Shown: positions 32,491-43,340, counted from the stretch's first letter. The stretch is DNA of 64,000 bases from Branchipolynoe longqiensis (GCA_030323885.1 CM059187.1:131632424-131696423); one strand, 5' to 3'. Numbers and translations: made by a program. The notes: generated by a model not told the origin, from the sequence alone.

Positions 32491-32745
32491 GGCGGTTGGC
32501 CCAGCCAGATATCACTCTCACCCTATTAACGTTGATGATGCTAATTGTGAGACTTTACGATCATAATTGTTCATCTTTGATATATTACTATTATCCTGAT
32601 TGTTCATCAGGCTTCGATTATTCCAATTACATTGTTTATCCTTGTTATGCATTTGAGGACGCTAAGTTGATTATCACGAATCTGCAATTGTGAATAAATT
32701 GATATCGCCAATTCATTACTATGTTCGTCGCCTCCTCTTGCTTAC
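32491..32745 (+). repeat. terminal repeat B2 of the Ngaro-like element
   Basis: The right end of the element, ending CTTGCTTAC before ACTAATATTATTTAGG, which belongs to the surrounding transposon. Confidence 0.94.
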
Positions 32746-33525
32746 ACTAATATTATTTAGGCTGTAGGGGGCCCTATTGTGATGTGACTGGCTGGGGGCT
32801 GGTCGCTGTGCCGCCTGTACTCTCCCATCTCTTGGTTCGCTGAGACACGGGCCTCCCCCAATCAGGAGGAAGATTTGCGGGGGAGCCGTTTGCGGGTGGC
32901 GGGCTATCCACCAATCAGGAGGAAGATGTGCAGGGGAAGTGATTTTGGGCGGCGCGACATGCATTCGGTATCCAGTCGGCCGGAATTTTGACTTATATGA
33001 CTCTAAGGACATTGACATTAACACTGCACGACATCTTGTGGAAAGACTAGTCTAACTCAGTCAGTGATGATGACTCTGAGGACATTGACATTAACACTAG
33101 TGGAGTCTGATGACAAGTCTGACTTTGAAGGTTTTTGAGTGACCAGTGGTTTTGTCATTTTGTTGAATATTTGGGCATGTGTATGAATGAAGTTTAATGT
33201 GTCAGTAAATAAAATGATGCTTGAGCTATAGTCGGGTTAGGCCTAATTCCAGATATTTCCTTCAAAAATACCACTCAACTTATACTCGAAGTTGATTTGT
33301 ATTCGAGGATATATGGTAAATCCTGTCACTGAGTCGCTTATCGTCAACAGGGGCCTCTCATTACATTGTTGTCTCCAACTCGCATCGGCTTGAGGTAGTG
33401 CCTGTCACCGATTGCCATTTTAGCCACTGTGTGCTGATGAATCACTTAATTGAGAGCCATCACACACAGCAGAGTGAGTCGCACATTATGATTGGCAGGA
33501 ATGTCCCCAGCATGCGGTCTAAGGG

Positions 33526-33803
33526 TGTGTATCCATAGACTGTTGCCTTGTGGTGTGTTCCTTTGTTACGTGTTCGCTTGTGACCTTGTGACATGCCACA
33601 CAGACGATGAACATATTCTATCTCTATGTTCATGGTCAGTAGATCACATGAGCCATGCACAAGGCTATACTGTCCCTGGGTCCAACCTCTGGGAATGGCC
33701 ACGAAGCAAAACACACGTTCATTGTCTGTGTGGCATGTCAGAAGGTCACAAGTGAACACAGAACGAAGGAATATACCACAAGGGAACAGTCTATGGATAC
33801 ACA
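33526..33803. repeat. long imperfect hairpin (88-nt arms, ~103-nt loop)
   Basis: Left arm 33526-33613 (TGTGTATCCATAGACTGTTG, then ACATGCCACACAGACGATGA) and right arm 33717-33803 are inverted copies, about 90% identical by eye. No coding sequence. It could be a foldback or MITE relic, or give a hairpin RNA if transcribed. Confidence 0.88.
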
Positions 33804-34020
33804 GCCTCACTAACAGGGCAACACCTAACCCATTGTGTGAGTAACAGACCATTGCCCGCCTATAGTGTGGGTCAGGTAACTATTGTTGCCATAGCTACAA
33901 CCCCTTGCACTTCACAAGAGGTGACAAGAGCATCATGGTCAGTGGTGGTATAGTGTGTACATGTGAGCTGAATGTAATAATAATGATGCAATAACTGATA
34001 TGTTGACAGGTCATGGGATT

Positions 34021-34360
34021 GGTTGGTTGTTGTTGTTTTATGTCATTGCAACATCTAAGATCATATCAGCATGGGTACTAACTTGTGACAGTGTGCACTC
34101 ATGGTAACTTTATAGTTGTGCCTCACTGGGAGGTCATACCACCAGCACCATGACCTGATATCCCACTCAGTTACATTATCCTGACACTGAGCTAACCAGT
34201 CATTGCCCTATCATATTAATGCCGAGTGCCAGGCTAGGAAGCAACAAGTATCAATTTTTAAGTCATTGGTTTGACTCGACCAGGGTTCGAACACACGACC
34301 CCACAATCTACCAACATGGGAGACGGATGCTCTAACTCATTTGGCCATCTCGTCTGGTCG
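34021..34360 (-). repeat. SINE-A copy, full length
   Basis: From GGTTGGTTGTTGTTGTTTTA at the left to the inverted head (GACCAGGGTTCGAACAC, CATTTGGCCATCTCGTCTGG) at the right. Confidence 0.87.
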
Positions 34361-34649
34361 CCCCCCATTGACCCTAATCTAGCATGTCTAGTTAGTAGAC
34401 TCACTAATGTCTATGGCAATGGTTTGACTAAAGCTACCCTCGCATTGCTCTCCCCCCACCCCTCTCCCACTTTCCCTACTCATCCTCCTCTCCCTCATCC
34501 TCTACTAACCTCACCCCGCTACACACACTGGGCGTGCCCAAGCACACGCGCATGCTCAATCGCATACTTCTTGGAACACACCCACGCGTGTGAAATATCC
34601 GAAACAGGATGATCTTTCCCCATGTTCCTGCAGGAGCGTCGCAATTAAA

Positions 34650-35100
34650 TAAGGGTTACTGACACCCACACCACCCCACACCCATACAGATACTCCCACC
34701 CACACACCAACCCACACCCACACATCTACACTCTCACACAACCACGCACACACTGATCCTTCAGGAACCTCACAACTAAATAAGGGCTACTGACACCCAC
34801 ATCACCCCAAATCCACACACCTACACTCACCCAAACACCCACATACCTACCCTCTCCGACAACCATCCGTACCCACATCACCCCACACTCCCACAGCCTA
34901 CACCCACCCACATACCCACATTCTCACACAATCATACACAACCTACACTCACCCATACTCACATACAACCACACACACACTCCAGCACATCCACATATAC
35001 AGACAGTAATACCTACTTTCATGCACCCACACATACACCCAGGCATACTCATACCCACACACCCTCCCACATACACCCACCCACATCCACATACACCGTA
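34650..35100. repeat. C/A-rich low-complexity tract
   Basis: Many ACACCCACA words with spaced phrases such as AACTAAATAAGGG, ACTGACACCCACA repeated near 34650 and 34770. No gene. Confidence 0.8.
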
Positions 35101-35762
35101 GTGAGTAAGACTAACCAGGCTCCTCTGTCTGGCCCTCCTGCAGGCTTTACAATACACTAGCCTCTAATTATGACGGAATCTCACCCAGCGGCCGTGTACA
35201 TTAACGCACTAAACACCCGCCAGATTCATCAATCAGGCTCCGCAGCGCCACCATTAATTGGCGGCCTAAGAGCGAATTACTCCGGATTAATTACAGTATA
35301 CAACAACGCGCCCCGGAGGAATCAATAGTAGGGATGCGCCACGTAGGGTGAGGGGGGGGGGGGTGGAGGGGAGGGGGGCTATCTTCTCGGAGGGGCTTGC
35401 TTTCTACTTGATGGCGGTTGGAGTAATTTAGAGCCTATTTTAGAACGATCACAGACACGTGGAACCTCCACCTAAAAGAAATGTAAAGATCGCTTGGGGG
35501 CAAGATTTAAAGAGATTCAAAATAGTGATGTATTTTTGTTTAATATTTAGAAAGAAGCCAAATTGAGGATGTAGTTGAAGGGTATGAGATACTTATTATT
35601 TCGAGGAATCAAACGTCGATGATTAAGTATAGTATTAGTAAGTGCACGACATGCATGGTAAATTGGCATATATCTCAAGAAACTGTTGAGTATTCTTGCA
35701 TATGCCATATGATTTGGTAGTACTAGTAGTCCATTATATATATATATATATATACATATATA

Positions 35763-36000
35763 TATGAGCCTGTCTCAAAAGGTGATATCTCTTTCCTTTT
35801 TTGTCCACGGAACGATTGACGCAAAATAACACTGAAAACACAAGGACGTTTGCTTCAAATCAATATGTATTCTATTGGTATTATGAAAGACTAGAAGTCT
35901 GTTTATCCTGAGCAAATGCATAAGCAGATAGTATGTTGATCGTTACAATGGACAAAGTTTTGTCTCAAATTACTTAGCACCTTTTGAGATAGCCTCATAT
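35763..36000 (+). mobile_element. MITE-1 copy c
   Basis: Ends ATGAGCCTGTCTCAAAAGGTG and CACCTTTTGAGATAGCCTCAT. Same orientation as 9765-10025. Inserted in AT microsatellite (35737-35762 and 36000-36260). Confidence 0.87.
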
Positions 36001-36260
36001 ATAGATTACATATGCTTGTGTGTATATATGTGTGTAGATATGGGTCTATTGTGTATATGTATGTGTATACATATACATGATATATATATATATATTATAT
36101 AATATATATTATATATATGATACATATGCTATATTGACATATATGACATGTGATATATATTGTATGTATGCATATTATGATATATATCATATATCTGATA
36201 CATACGATATATGCATATATCACATATATATAAATATGTGTGTCTTCATATATGTATACC
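36000..36260. repeat. AT-rich microsatellite
   Basis: Degenerate TATA/ATGT/CATA repeats. The Tyr/Ile-rich open frame at 36077-36346 is an artefact. Confidence 0.85.
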
Positions 36261-36268
36261 TAGACATG

Positions 36269-36800
36269 TACAGTAAAACCTCTCTTAATCGACCGACCTT
36301 GGGACCGACTTTAAAGTTGCATAGTCCCATGGTTTTGAGTTTCTGAAATTTTTTGAGATAAATACATCAGTTTGATCGTTATTATGTATCTTACTTTAGC
36401 TTGAAGTAACTTTTATTTTAAGTGGCTAACTTTTGAGATATTTGAAGTGGAACCATGCAAAATTAATTTGGCAAGCTTGTCAAAACTATGACCCCATCGG
36501 CTTCTGCAGTAAAAGGTTCTATTCAATTGCCCCAGTATTCCCTTCTATGTGGTGACAAATGTTTAACAAGTGAACCACTATCTAAGTTTGATATGTAGAA
36601 TCAAATTTCGATAATTGTTTTGGTTTTGAAAATTTGATATTTTCATCGGACTATGCAGCTTTAAGTGGTCCATTTAGGGAGATGGTCGGTTTAGGGAGAT
36701 AAAATAGGGTTACAGTGGTACTGTTGGGACCCAAATAAAGCGATCGATATAGGGGAGTGGTCGGTCTTTGGAGGTGGTCGGTTATAGAATTTGTACTGTA
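36269..36800 (+). mobile_element. MITE-5 copy a, interrupted by MITE-2
   Basis: Left part TACAGTAAAACCTCTCTTAA, then GACCGACCTTGGGACCGACT; right part from 36665 (GTGGTCCATTTAGGGAGATG) to GAATTTGTACTGTA. The parts are split by MITE-2 at a TTAA site. The uninterrupted family member at 55604-55791 shows the empty site. TIRs resemble Tigger/pogo-type ends; the superfamily is inferred. Confidence 0.85.
36315..36660 (+). mobile_element. MITE-2 copy d, inserted in MITE-5
   Basis: Flanked by the TTAA duplication 36311-36314 and 36661-36664. TIRs AAGTTGCATAGTCCCATGG and CATCGGACTATGCAGCT. TTAA targeting is typical of piggyBac- or Kolobok-mobilised elements. Confidence 0.92.
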
Positions 36801-37214
36801 TACATATATGTATATTATATATATATATGTTTATAATAATATGCATATATATGGAGATACACAGATGTATACATATATGATTATTGTTGCATTATTACAG
36901 ATGGCTGCGCCTGGTTCCTGAATCATGCACTCTCCGTGGAGACACACTAAAATGAGTGTAATTTAGGTTCCCATAGCTTGGTCCCCGGGTGGCGTTGGCG
37001 AGCTGACAATATGTTTGCAGTAGTTGGCCCATACACATATATTATCAACTCTTCTTTGCCGACTGGCTATAAATAAGTAACTCGCGTCTACTCTGGTACA
37101 TTTCTAATAATATATTATATTAAACCGCAGCCGCTAATATTATTAACCGCTGTGGTTTAAGATTATTTCTCGGTCTGTTCGTGTGTTGTTGTTGTAAATA
37201 TAGCTTATTCACTC

Positions 37215-38155
37215 AAATTCATTCCAGTCAAATGATATGTTCAAATAAATGAATACATACATATCCCCCCCCCCACCCCCGAAGAAAAAATTGGCTATTT
37301 CTGATGCTAACCTTCAGCGACTGATCGTCATTGCTTCATGAACTGAGTGGGTGATTGGGGTTTTTCGCCCTATCAACGCCTGAGGTCGTCAGGACAGGAA
37401 GTAGCGTGCTGAAATGTGGTGTCTGATAGTGCTGCCAAAATGAGACACCGTCTCGAGCATTGTCCGACACATTACAAAGTGACATTAACGTGATGCCGAA
37501 TTGAACACTCTCTACCGCAATATTGTACTAATACTATTAATACCCCATCCGCATGAGCAGTTTGCCTCAAGTGAATTTGGAGACTTTCCCGTGTGCCAAA
37601 ATTATCCAACTTTTGATATTTTGTTCTCCACATCAAATACTACCAGAAAATATCATACAACATTTTCTTTTTGCAATTATTTTGCGGTATTCACCCGGCT
37701 AATAATGTATATGTTTTGTTTCCATCGACAAGGGATTGAACCCACAACCCTCTTGGCATCAAAAGGCGGAGGCTATGTAGGTGTCGCCGGCAAATGCCGT
37801 CTGCTTCTGGAGTGTCCGTCATACGTGATTGGCCAGTTACAGAGCAGGCTAGGAATAATCTCGCAGAAAATACCCGGCACGTCTGGAATGAGTGAGTGAT
37901 GGCCATTGCTCGCCAGGTCGGCAACAAAGGCCATATTCATAGCGTGCCAGTCCCCGAGGCGACTTTAACCACAGAGTCACCGGCTATTTTCACCATCCGC
38001 CCAGTTTCCCATGGCAATTCGGATGGCTGACTGTTTTGTAAAGTCAGCACATATGGATGCTTCCAATGCATACTAAATACACTTATTGCACTGGGAACAT
38101 ATGCTGGACTTTTAGATTTGGGGTTGTGTGTGTGTGGGTGGGGGTGGAGGGTAGT
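37215..38155. other. no gene recognised
   Basis: A possible decayed SINE lies near 37360-37510 (phrases such as TGAGGTCGTCAGGACAGG, CATTGTCCGACAC). The 132-codon frame at 37501-37899 has no recognisable domain. Confidence 0.35.
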
Positions 38156-39312
38156 ACAGTAAAACCTCTCTAAGTCTAACCGACCACCTCCACAGATCGG
38201 CCGCTCCCCTATATCGATCGCTTTATTAGGGTCCCGACAACCATATTCTATATGTAACCATATTCTAACTCTCTAAGAAGCTAAAACCAACATTGTGTAC
38301 TGAGTACAGAACACTAAGCCTGATGAGTCATATGTTGAAGATGATCCTGAAAATAATTTTACTGAGAAACAGACAGAAAATTGAAGAACAAATCAGTAAC
38401 GTACAAAGTGGGTTTATATCTGGAAGAGGTACACATTAAGGGATTTTCAATATGAGAATGATTTGTGAATGTTATTGTGAAGTGAACCAGGATGTTTATG
38501 CCTGCTTTATTGACTATGAGAAGGCCTTCGACCGAGTCAATCATGAACTGTTAATCAAATCTTTACAAGATATTGGTGTCAATGGCAAAGACATTAAACT
38601 AATTGTGAACTTATACTGGACACAACGTGCATTTATAAAAATGGAGCAGGGCCTATCGGATGAAGTTATGATTAAACGAGGAGTTCGACAGGGGTGTGTA
38701 TTGTCACCATGTCTATTTAACCTGTACACAGAGATGATTTTCAGACACATTGAAGATTGCAAGGGAGTGACAATAGGTGGCATGAACGTCAACAATCTTA
38801 GATATGCCGATGACAGTGTAATACTAGCAGACAGTGAGAAAAACCTACAAGATATAGTGAATAGAATCAATAAAGCTGGAATACTATTCAACATGAAGAT
38901 GAATGCCAGGAAGACCAAAACAATGATTATAAGAAAAAAGACAGATAAACCAAATGTCAATATAACCATAGATGGCACAAACATAGAACAAGTATCCGAA
39001 TTTGTATATCTCGGACAAAAGATTACAAATGATGGGAGATGTGAGGAAGAAATTAAAAGAAGGATAACAATAGCCCGAACAACATTCTCCAAAATGTATA
39101 GAGATATTAAGTAAGATGAGCCTGTCAAGTAAGATATTAATACAAACAAGGAAGCGTATTCTTCACAGTCTATCAGAACAGCACAACATCGGGACAAGTG
39201 GAGAACCATTGCATCTAACCCTCAACTAGAGGACGGAACTATTGATTGATTGAAACCGACCACCTCCCTAAACCAACCATTTAAAGTCGGTCGATTTAGA
39301 GAGGTTTTTACT
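38156..39312 (+). mobile_element. MITE-5 copy b, interrupted by a LINE fragment
   Basis: Left part 38156-38278 (TACAGTAAAACCTCTCTAAG ... CCATATTCTAACTCTCTAAG) and right part 39256-39312 (ACCGACCACCTCCCTAAACC ... TTTAGAGAGGTTTTTA) join to make a MITE-5 collinear with 54405-54560. Confidence 0.82.
38279..39255 (+). pseudogene. non-LTR retrotransposon (LINE) RT fragment, 5'-truncated and internally deleted
   Basis: From about 38283 it encodes the RT domain: a lead-in with VQSGFISGRGTH ending in an in-frame stop (TAA near 38437), then a 220-codon frame (38452-39114) with motif A ACFIDYEKAFDRV, motif B GVRQGCVLSPCLFNLY and motif C YADDS. The downstream part is missing: sequence jumps from near 39155 (GCGTATTCTTCA) straight to the terminal coding and 3' region, ending in GATTGATTG. 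Closely related to 50651-51460, which keeps the missing 330 bases. The clade may be RTE-like; this is uncertain. The endonuclease domain is absent and the copy cannot be active. Confidence 0.85.
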
Positions 39313-39352
39313 TGTTTTTGTTTGGAGTTTTATGTTCTGGCAGCACATGGTG
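39309..39352 (-). repeat. SINE-A tail fragment
   Basis: ACTTGTTTTTGTTTGGAGTT, then TTATGTTCTGGCAGCACA. It duplicates the first 40 bases of the full copy starting at 39408, separated by a G/T-rich insert. Confidence 0.6.
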
Positions 39353-39407
39353 TGGGTGTGTGGGGGGAGTGGGTGTGTGGATGGGTGGAGGGTAGTATTA
39401 TATATAC

Positions 39408-39737
39408 TTGTTTTTTGGAGTTTTATGTCCTGGCAGCATCTAACGTCATATCAGGACGGGTACCGACTTGTGACAGTATGCATTCATGGCGACTTTATAT
39501 TGTTGCCCCAACGGGAAATCAGACCGCCGGCACCATGACCTGATGTCCCACTCAGTCACATTGCCCTGACACTAAGCCAACCCGTCCTTGCTCTATCCTA
39601 TTAATGCCGAGCACCTGGCTAGGAAGTGACAGGTATCAATTTTCAAGTCACTGGTTTGACTCGACCCGGTTTCGAACCCACGGTCTATCAAAACGGGAAA
39701 CGGACGCGCGACTCATTCGGTCATCCTGTCTGGTCGT
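39408..39737 (-). repeat. SINE-A copy, near full length
   Basis: Tail at left (GTTTTTTGGAGTTTTATGTC), head at right (GACTCGACCCGGTTTCGAAC, CATTCGGTCATCCTGTCTGG). Confidence 0.86.
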
Positions 39738-40003
39738 GAGGGTAGGAAGGTTCCCTTTGTTTGGTCTAGTATAGATCTACCACTCAGGGAATTTCTAATA
39801 TGCCATGTATATATTGTATAAGAAAATAATGGCTGATGCAGGAATTTCAAAGGGGACAACAATATTAAATTACCATTATATGAAAACAACATTCCTGTCT
39901 GTGCTATCTCTTCCTGTGTGTGGGGAGGGGGATCTGAGGAAGCAAGAGATTAGAAGGAAATCCAACTGTACCGAAATGAATCGGTATATTCTGTTAATTA
40001 AGA

Positions 40004-40128
40004 CGGGATGGCCAAATGAGTTAGAGCTTCCATCTCCCATGTTGGTAGATCATGGGATCGTGGGTTCGAAACCTGGTCAAGTCAAACCAATGACTTAAAA
40101 ATTGATACATGTCGCTGTCTAGCCTTTG
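40004..40128 (+). repeat. SINE-A or SINE-C head fragment
   Basis: GACGGGATGGCCAAATGAGTT (A-box side), GTGGGTTCGAAACCTGGTC (B-box side), then AAAAATTGATACATGTCGCT and CTAGCC, where similarity stops. Confidence 0.82.
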
Positions 40129-40467
40129 AGTAGGGTGCACCATGCCGAGTAAGCTGGTGCTTGTTGTTGGTTCGGCTGTGGTTAAAGCAGGGCCTGGGAG
40201 AAGGGTCCACAAGTGAGGAAAGGGGGAAAAACAGACGACCACTGTCCCATATTGAGCATACCCTTGCAGGCATAGTTTCCCATTCTTTAAGCCCTGATAT
40301 TGTGTGATTTAAACAGAAGTCAATGTAGATAAATTAAAAATATACTTCAAACACTTTAATATGTGCAAAAAATACATATATATGTGTAACTATGTCTGAA
40401 CAAGAAACTACTAAAAGAATAATGGGATCTTTCCATAATTTGAGCCAATCACAGCCGTTCTTTTCGA

Positions 40468-40504
40468 TTGCAAATGGCCACCCCTTATGGGGGCCGCCAT
40501 TTGC
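40468..40504. repeat. short GC-rich hairpin
   Basis: TGCAAATGGCCACCCC and GGGGGCCGCCATTTGCA form inverted arms around TTAT. Confidence 0.75.
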
Positions 40505-40833
40505 AATATGTTTGATTTGAAATTCTAGCAACTGACATGATCCGAGGCACAGTCATGATAATCGAATATGGCCATCGTTTCCGCAGAATAAAGTATTAAT
40601 ATTGCATTTGTACACCATGTTTATGCCAAATTGTTCTTTATTTCTTTTAATTTTGAATACAATCTAAGTTTTGAACTGCACATATTGGCAAATTCTACTT
40701 CACTGAATTCTCACGAACATGAGAAGAGGAAAGTCTATTTCCGGCAAGTTCAAACGGGCTAAAACAGGTCTGGCTGGTTGTCCCACTCCTTACAGCGCTG
40801 AATATGCTTATGGGGCCGGGCGGGCTGTCGTTG

Positions 40834-40850
40834 ACCGGAAGTGACGTCAC
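40834..40850. promoter_or_regulatory. ETS/CRE-like composite site in a CpG-rich patch
   Basis: ACCGGAAGTGACGTCAC combines an ETS core (CCGGAAGT) with a palindromic CRE (TGACGTCA), in a locally CpG-rich stretch (about 40790-40960). This composite is familiar from TATA-less animal promoters. No transcript start or gene is identifiable nearby. Confidence 0.25.
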
Positions 40851-41271
40851 GAATCTCGCGGAAGAGAGGTGGTTCGCGGGAATTCCGGCAGGGGGCGTGG
40901 TGGTTAGCGGGATCGAACTCAGGTGGCGGCACCGCAGCAGCTCCTCGTTCGCGCGCAAATTACCCATTTTGATGAACCAACACAGATTGAAATAACAAAG
41001 ATATTCAAAAGGGGTTCGTCGGTCATATCCAACTAAGAACATGGTACACAGGTACCACAAGGATCCTTTTATGGAAATCACTCACATAGAGGAACCACTC
41101 GAAAGTTTTTTAAATATGTAGAATTGTTCCATGCAGAATGAAATGTATAAATTGTGATGAATACGTTGAGAAGTAATTATTTCCTAGAGGGCGATGAGTT
41201 TTGTGGGGGGGGGGGGGGTTCTCTTAATGATATAAACACAAAATAGATAATACCAACAACCGAAAAACATG

Positions 41272-41512
41272 TGAAGAGTTCAAGCACAAAACCCTGTAAA
41301 CACTAATCCAAAGATTGAATTAAAATAAAATATTTTTACCTGAGGGTAATTTTCATTCTCACTAATTCCACGTCTCTGGTGATTGAAATCGTTATTGAGC
41401 AATGGACAAACAAATATGAATGCAAAAATTGAACCTTTTGAAGAATTGACTACAATGTTTTTCTCAATTTTTGGATCGGCGTTTACAGGGTTTTGCGCCT
41501 GAACTCCTCAAG
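41272..41512. mobile_element. MITE-3 copy a
   Basis: TIR TGAAGAGTTCAAGCACAAAA at the left; the inverted counterpart ends TTTTGCGCCTGAACTCCTCA at the right. The interior aligns in order with 49985-50224 (TTCTCACTAATTCCAC in both). Confidence 0.85.
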
Positions 41513-41625
41513 TAAAAAAATACCAACCCACGCCAACCTGTCGCTATGTTGAGCGGCTCAGTCTCTACTCACATATCCCGCCCATCGCCCATGTTTGTCT
41601 ATGGGATCAGGCACCTAAGCTCAAA

Positions 41626-42179
41626 GTGCTGTCACATTACGAACCTTCTCGCCAATGTGCATAGACGTTTGTCATTTTTTGGTGCAAGGTCGGGAAACAT
41701 CAGGAAGCGTTACACGCACGTTATGTGCGTGTTACGCACATTGGGCACGCATTGGTATTCTTTGATGGACGGCAATGGTCGACGAGGGACGGCGGCGCGC
41801 GTCATCAGATCGGTGAAGTTTTGTGCTTGCACAAAACTTTCGACGACCGACAATGCGCGACAATGCGCGGGTGCCAACATTATGGCGATGTCAGAAGCAT
41901 GTCGACATCGCTGGAATAACATTATGCAAACGCTAGGCACATGCCACACACACATGAGGGTCATTCTCACATGGTGTGCCAAACAGTTGCTTTTTGTTGT
42001 TTGCATCCTACCAACATCTAAGGTAATATCAGGACAGCGCGCCAAACTTTTACCACAATGTCGGCCGCACGCTACCAATACATTGCGCTGACGCCGAAAA
42101 GTTGGACGTATCTTGATGATTAAAAGTGATTTTGCGCATTGGCGGTGCGCCGGCGAGAAGCGTCATAATGTGACTGCAC
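41626..42179. mobile_element. MITE-4 copy a, degenerate
   Basis: Inverted ends GTGCTGTCACATTACGAACC and the inverted GTGCAGTCACATTATGACGC. It shares with 53071-53913 the exact hairpin GTTTTGTGCTTGCACAAAAC and a CpG-rich vocabulary. A SINE-A tail fragment lies inside. The 181- and 122-codon frames on the two strands are not genes. Confidence 0.78.
41988..42035 (-). repeat. SINE-A tail-only fragment inside MITE-4
   Basis: TTGTTGTTTGCATCCTACCA, then ACATCTAAGGTAATATCAGG. It has the same variant (CCTACCAAC) and extent as 15270-15326. Confidence 0.75.
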
Positions 42180-42379
42180 CATTAGAGAGATTATGGCCCG
42201 CTTCCGGTGTTTCCCTCCCCATGGCTCCTCAACCTCTGTACTTCCGGTTTGCTCATGTTGTCTGTCAAAGCTGCGCGGCTGAAAACGCGGGTCAATAGTT
42301 GAGGAATGCCTATCACGGTTTGGAGGATTAGTCCACATAAAGGACCCCGGGAATTGTGGCATTATGACGTCACCCACGA

Positions 42380-42580
42380 TTACTAGCCCCCAGACTCACC
42401 CCCACCCCAGCCCCGCCCCTACCCCTACCTTATTCCTCCACCGCGCCAAAACACCCCCGCCCAGCTGCCCCCAATTTCAGATCTTCACCCCCATCCCTTC
42501 CCGCCTGCTCCTCTTCACCCCCTCCTCCCCCCACTCTCACCTCCATAGATGACCCCCCCCCCCCCCACCCCTAACACAAT
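42380..42580. repeat. C-rich low-complexity tract
   Basis: Runs of CCCCACCCC-type words with a C homopolymer at about 42553-42566. A second C/G-rich pocket lies at 42766-42810. Confidence 0.8.
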
Positions 42581-43085
42581 ATTGATTCAGCGAAAGAAAG
42601 GGACGACGAGAATGCGATGGTGCAGGTAGCAAAAGTCTATTATTAAAGAACGTAATGGAGAGAACCAAGACAAGCCCTGAGATGATGGAAAAGTGAAAAG
42701 GTAGCCAGGTAGTGGCAAGTAAAAATTGGCTCGAGTCGTCGGCATCCCATGAAGGTGAGGCAATGACCCCCCCCCCCCTCCCCTAGGTGGGATGGGGGGA
42801 GGGGGTTCGATTGGTGTCATTACCGGCCTGTAGCCAGGTTGACTGATTGATTCGTGGTTGCATTACGCCGTGTCGGTAGGATAGGATGGCCAGGTGTCAG
42901 TGGTGTATATATACGCATGCATACAAGTGTAAATTAGGTAGACTAGAATTACATGAATAATCTGTGTATGTACGTAGTATCTGCATTTATCTCATCGTAT
43001 ATCTGATTTAACATAACTTAGCACAGTTCTCTATGTAACAGTTATGTATACTGATATGTTAATATATCAATAATAGCCCTTTCAG

Positions 43086-43340
43086 TTAAAGTTGCATAAT
43101 CCGATGTTTTTGAACTTCGGTTCTTTTTATTATCCACCTTACATTTCTTTGAAATTAGTTGCATTATAAATGGCTAATTCTGGAGATGATAATTTACTTT
43201 AAAACATCCGTAGTTAATGTTGGCATTCACATGAAAATTCGGACAGTATATGGTTCAGCAGCAACAGATTCTATTAAATTGAGTTAGTATTAGGTTGTAT
43301 ATAACAGGTAATGCTTAATAAGTGCAGCAGTGTCTACATT
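43086..43340 (+). mobile_element. MITE-2 copy e, 3'-truncated
   Basis: Starts TTAAAGTTGCATAATCCGATG and follows the family through TAACAGGTAATGCTTAATAA; the right TIR is missing. Confidence 0.72.

Larger units (their letters stand above)
27726..32745 (+). mobile_element. Ngaro-like tyrosine-recombinase retroelement, nearly intact
   Basis: A 5020-bp element with order A1 - Gag - RT/RNase H - tyrosine recombinase - B1 - A2 - B2. This split-direct-repeat plan is characteristic of the Ngaro and PAT branches of DIRS-type retroelements, which integrate by recombinase and leave no target-site duplication; none is seen here. A1 and A2 differ at 3 of about 205 positions and B1 and B2 at 2 of 255, so the copy is young. 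No DNA-methyltransferase-like ORF is present, which argues against DIRS1 and PAT and for Ngaro. The only possible coding defect is one UGA between Gag and RT. Confidence 0.92.
26996..33318. mobile_element. pogo/Tigger-like DNA transposon remnant, host of two nested insertions
   Basis: The left end TACCGTATATACGAGAATAT (26996-27015) mirrors the right end, which ends in TATTCGAGGATATATGGTA (33300-33318); both edges carry TA. After removing the 27019-27641 and 27726-32745 insertions, about 680 bases remain (26996-27018, 27642-27725, 32746-33318). The right part (32980-33140) encodes a run rich in Asp, Ser and Glu with stops (GATGACTCTGAGGACATTGA), as at the C-termini of pogo-type transposases. 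The family assignment is inference; the nesting is seen directly. Confidence 0.6.

Noticed and set aside
27726..32745. LTR retrotransposon or endogenous retrovirus
   Set aside because: No LTR pair, no primer-binding site or integrase; the terminal repeats are split and the integration enzyme is a tyrosine recombinase.
38310..38350. CTGATGAGTC core of a hammerhead ribozyme
   Set aside because: It lies in LINE coding sequence, and no matching stems or GAAAC partner are present.
41546..42091. 181-codon frame
   Set aside because: It crosses MITE-4 and a SINE-A tail fragment, so it is a chance frame in CpG-rich repeat DNA.
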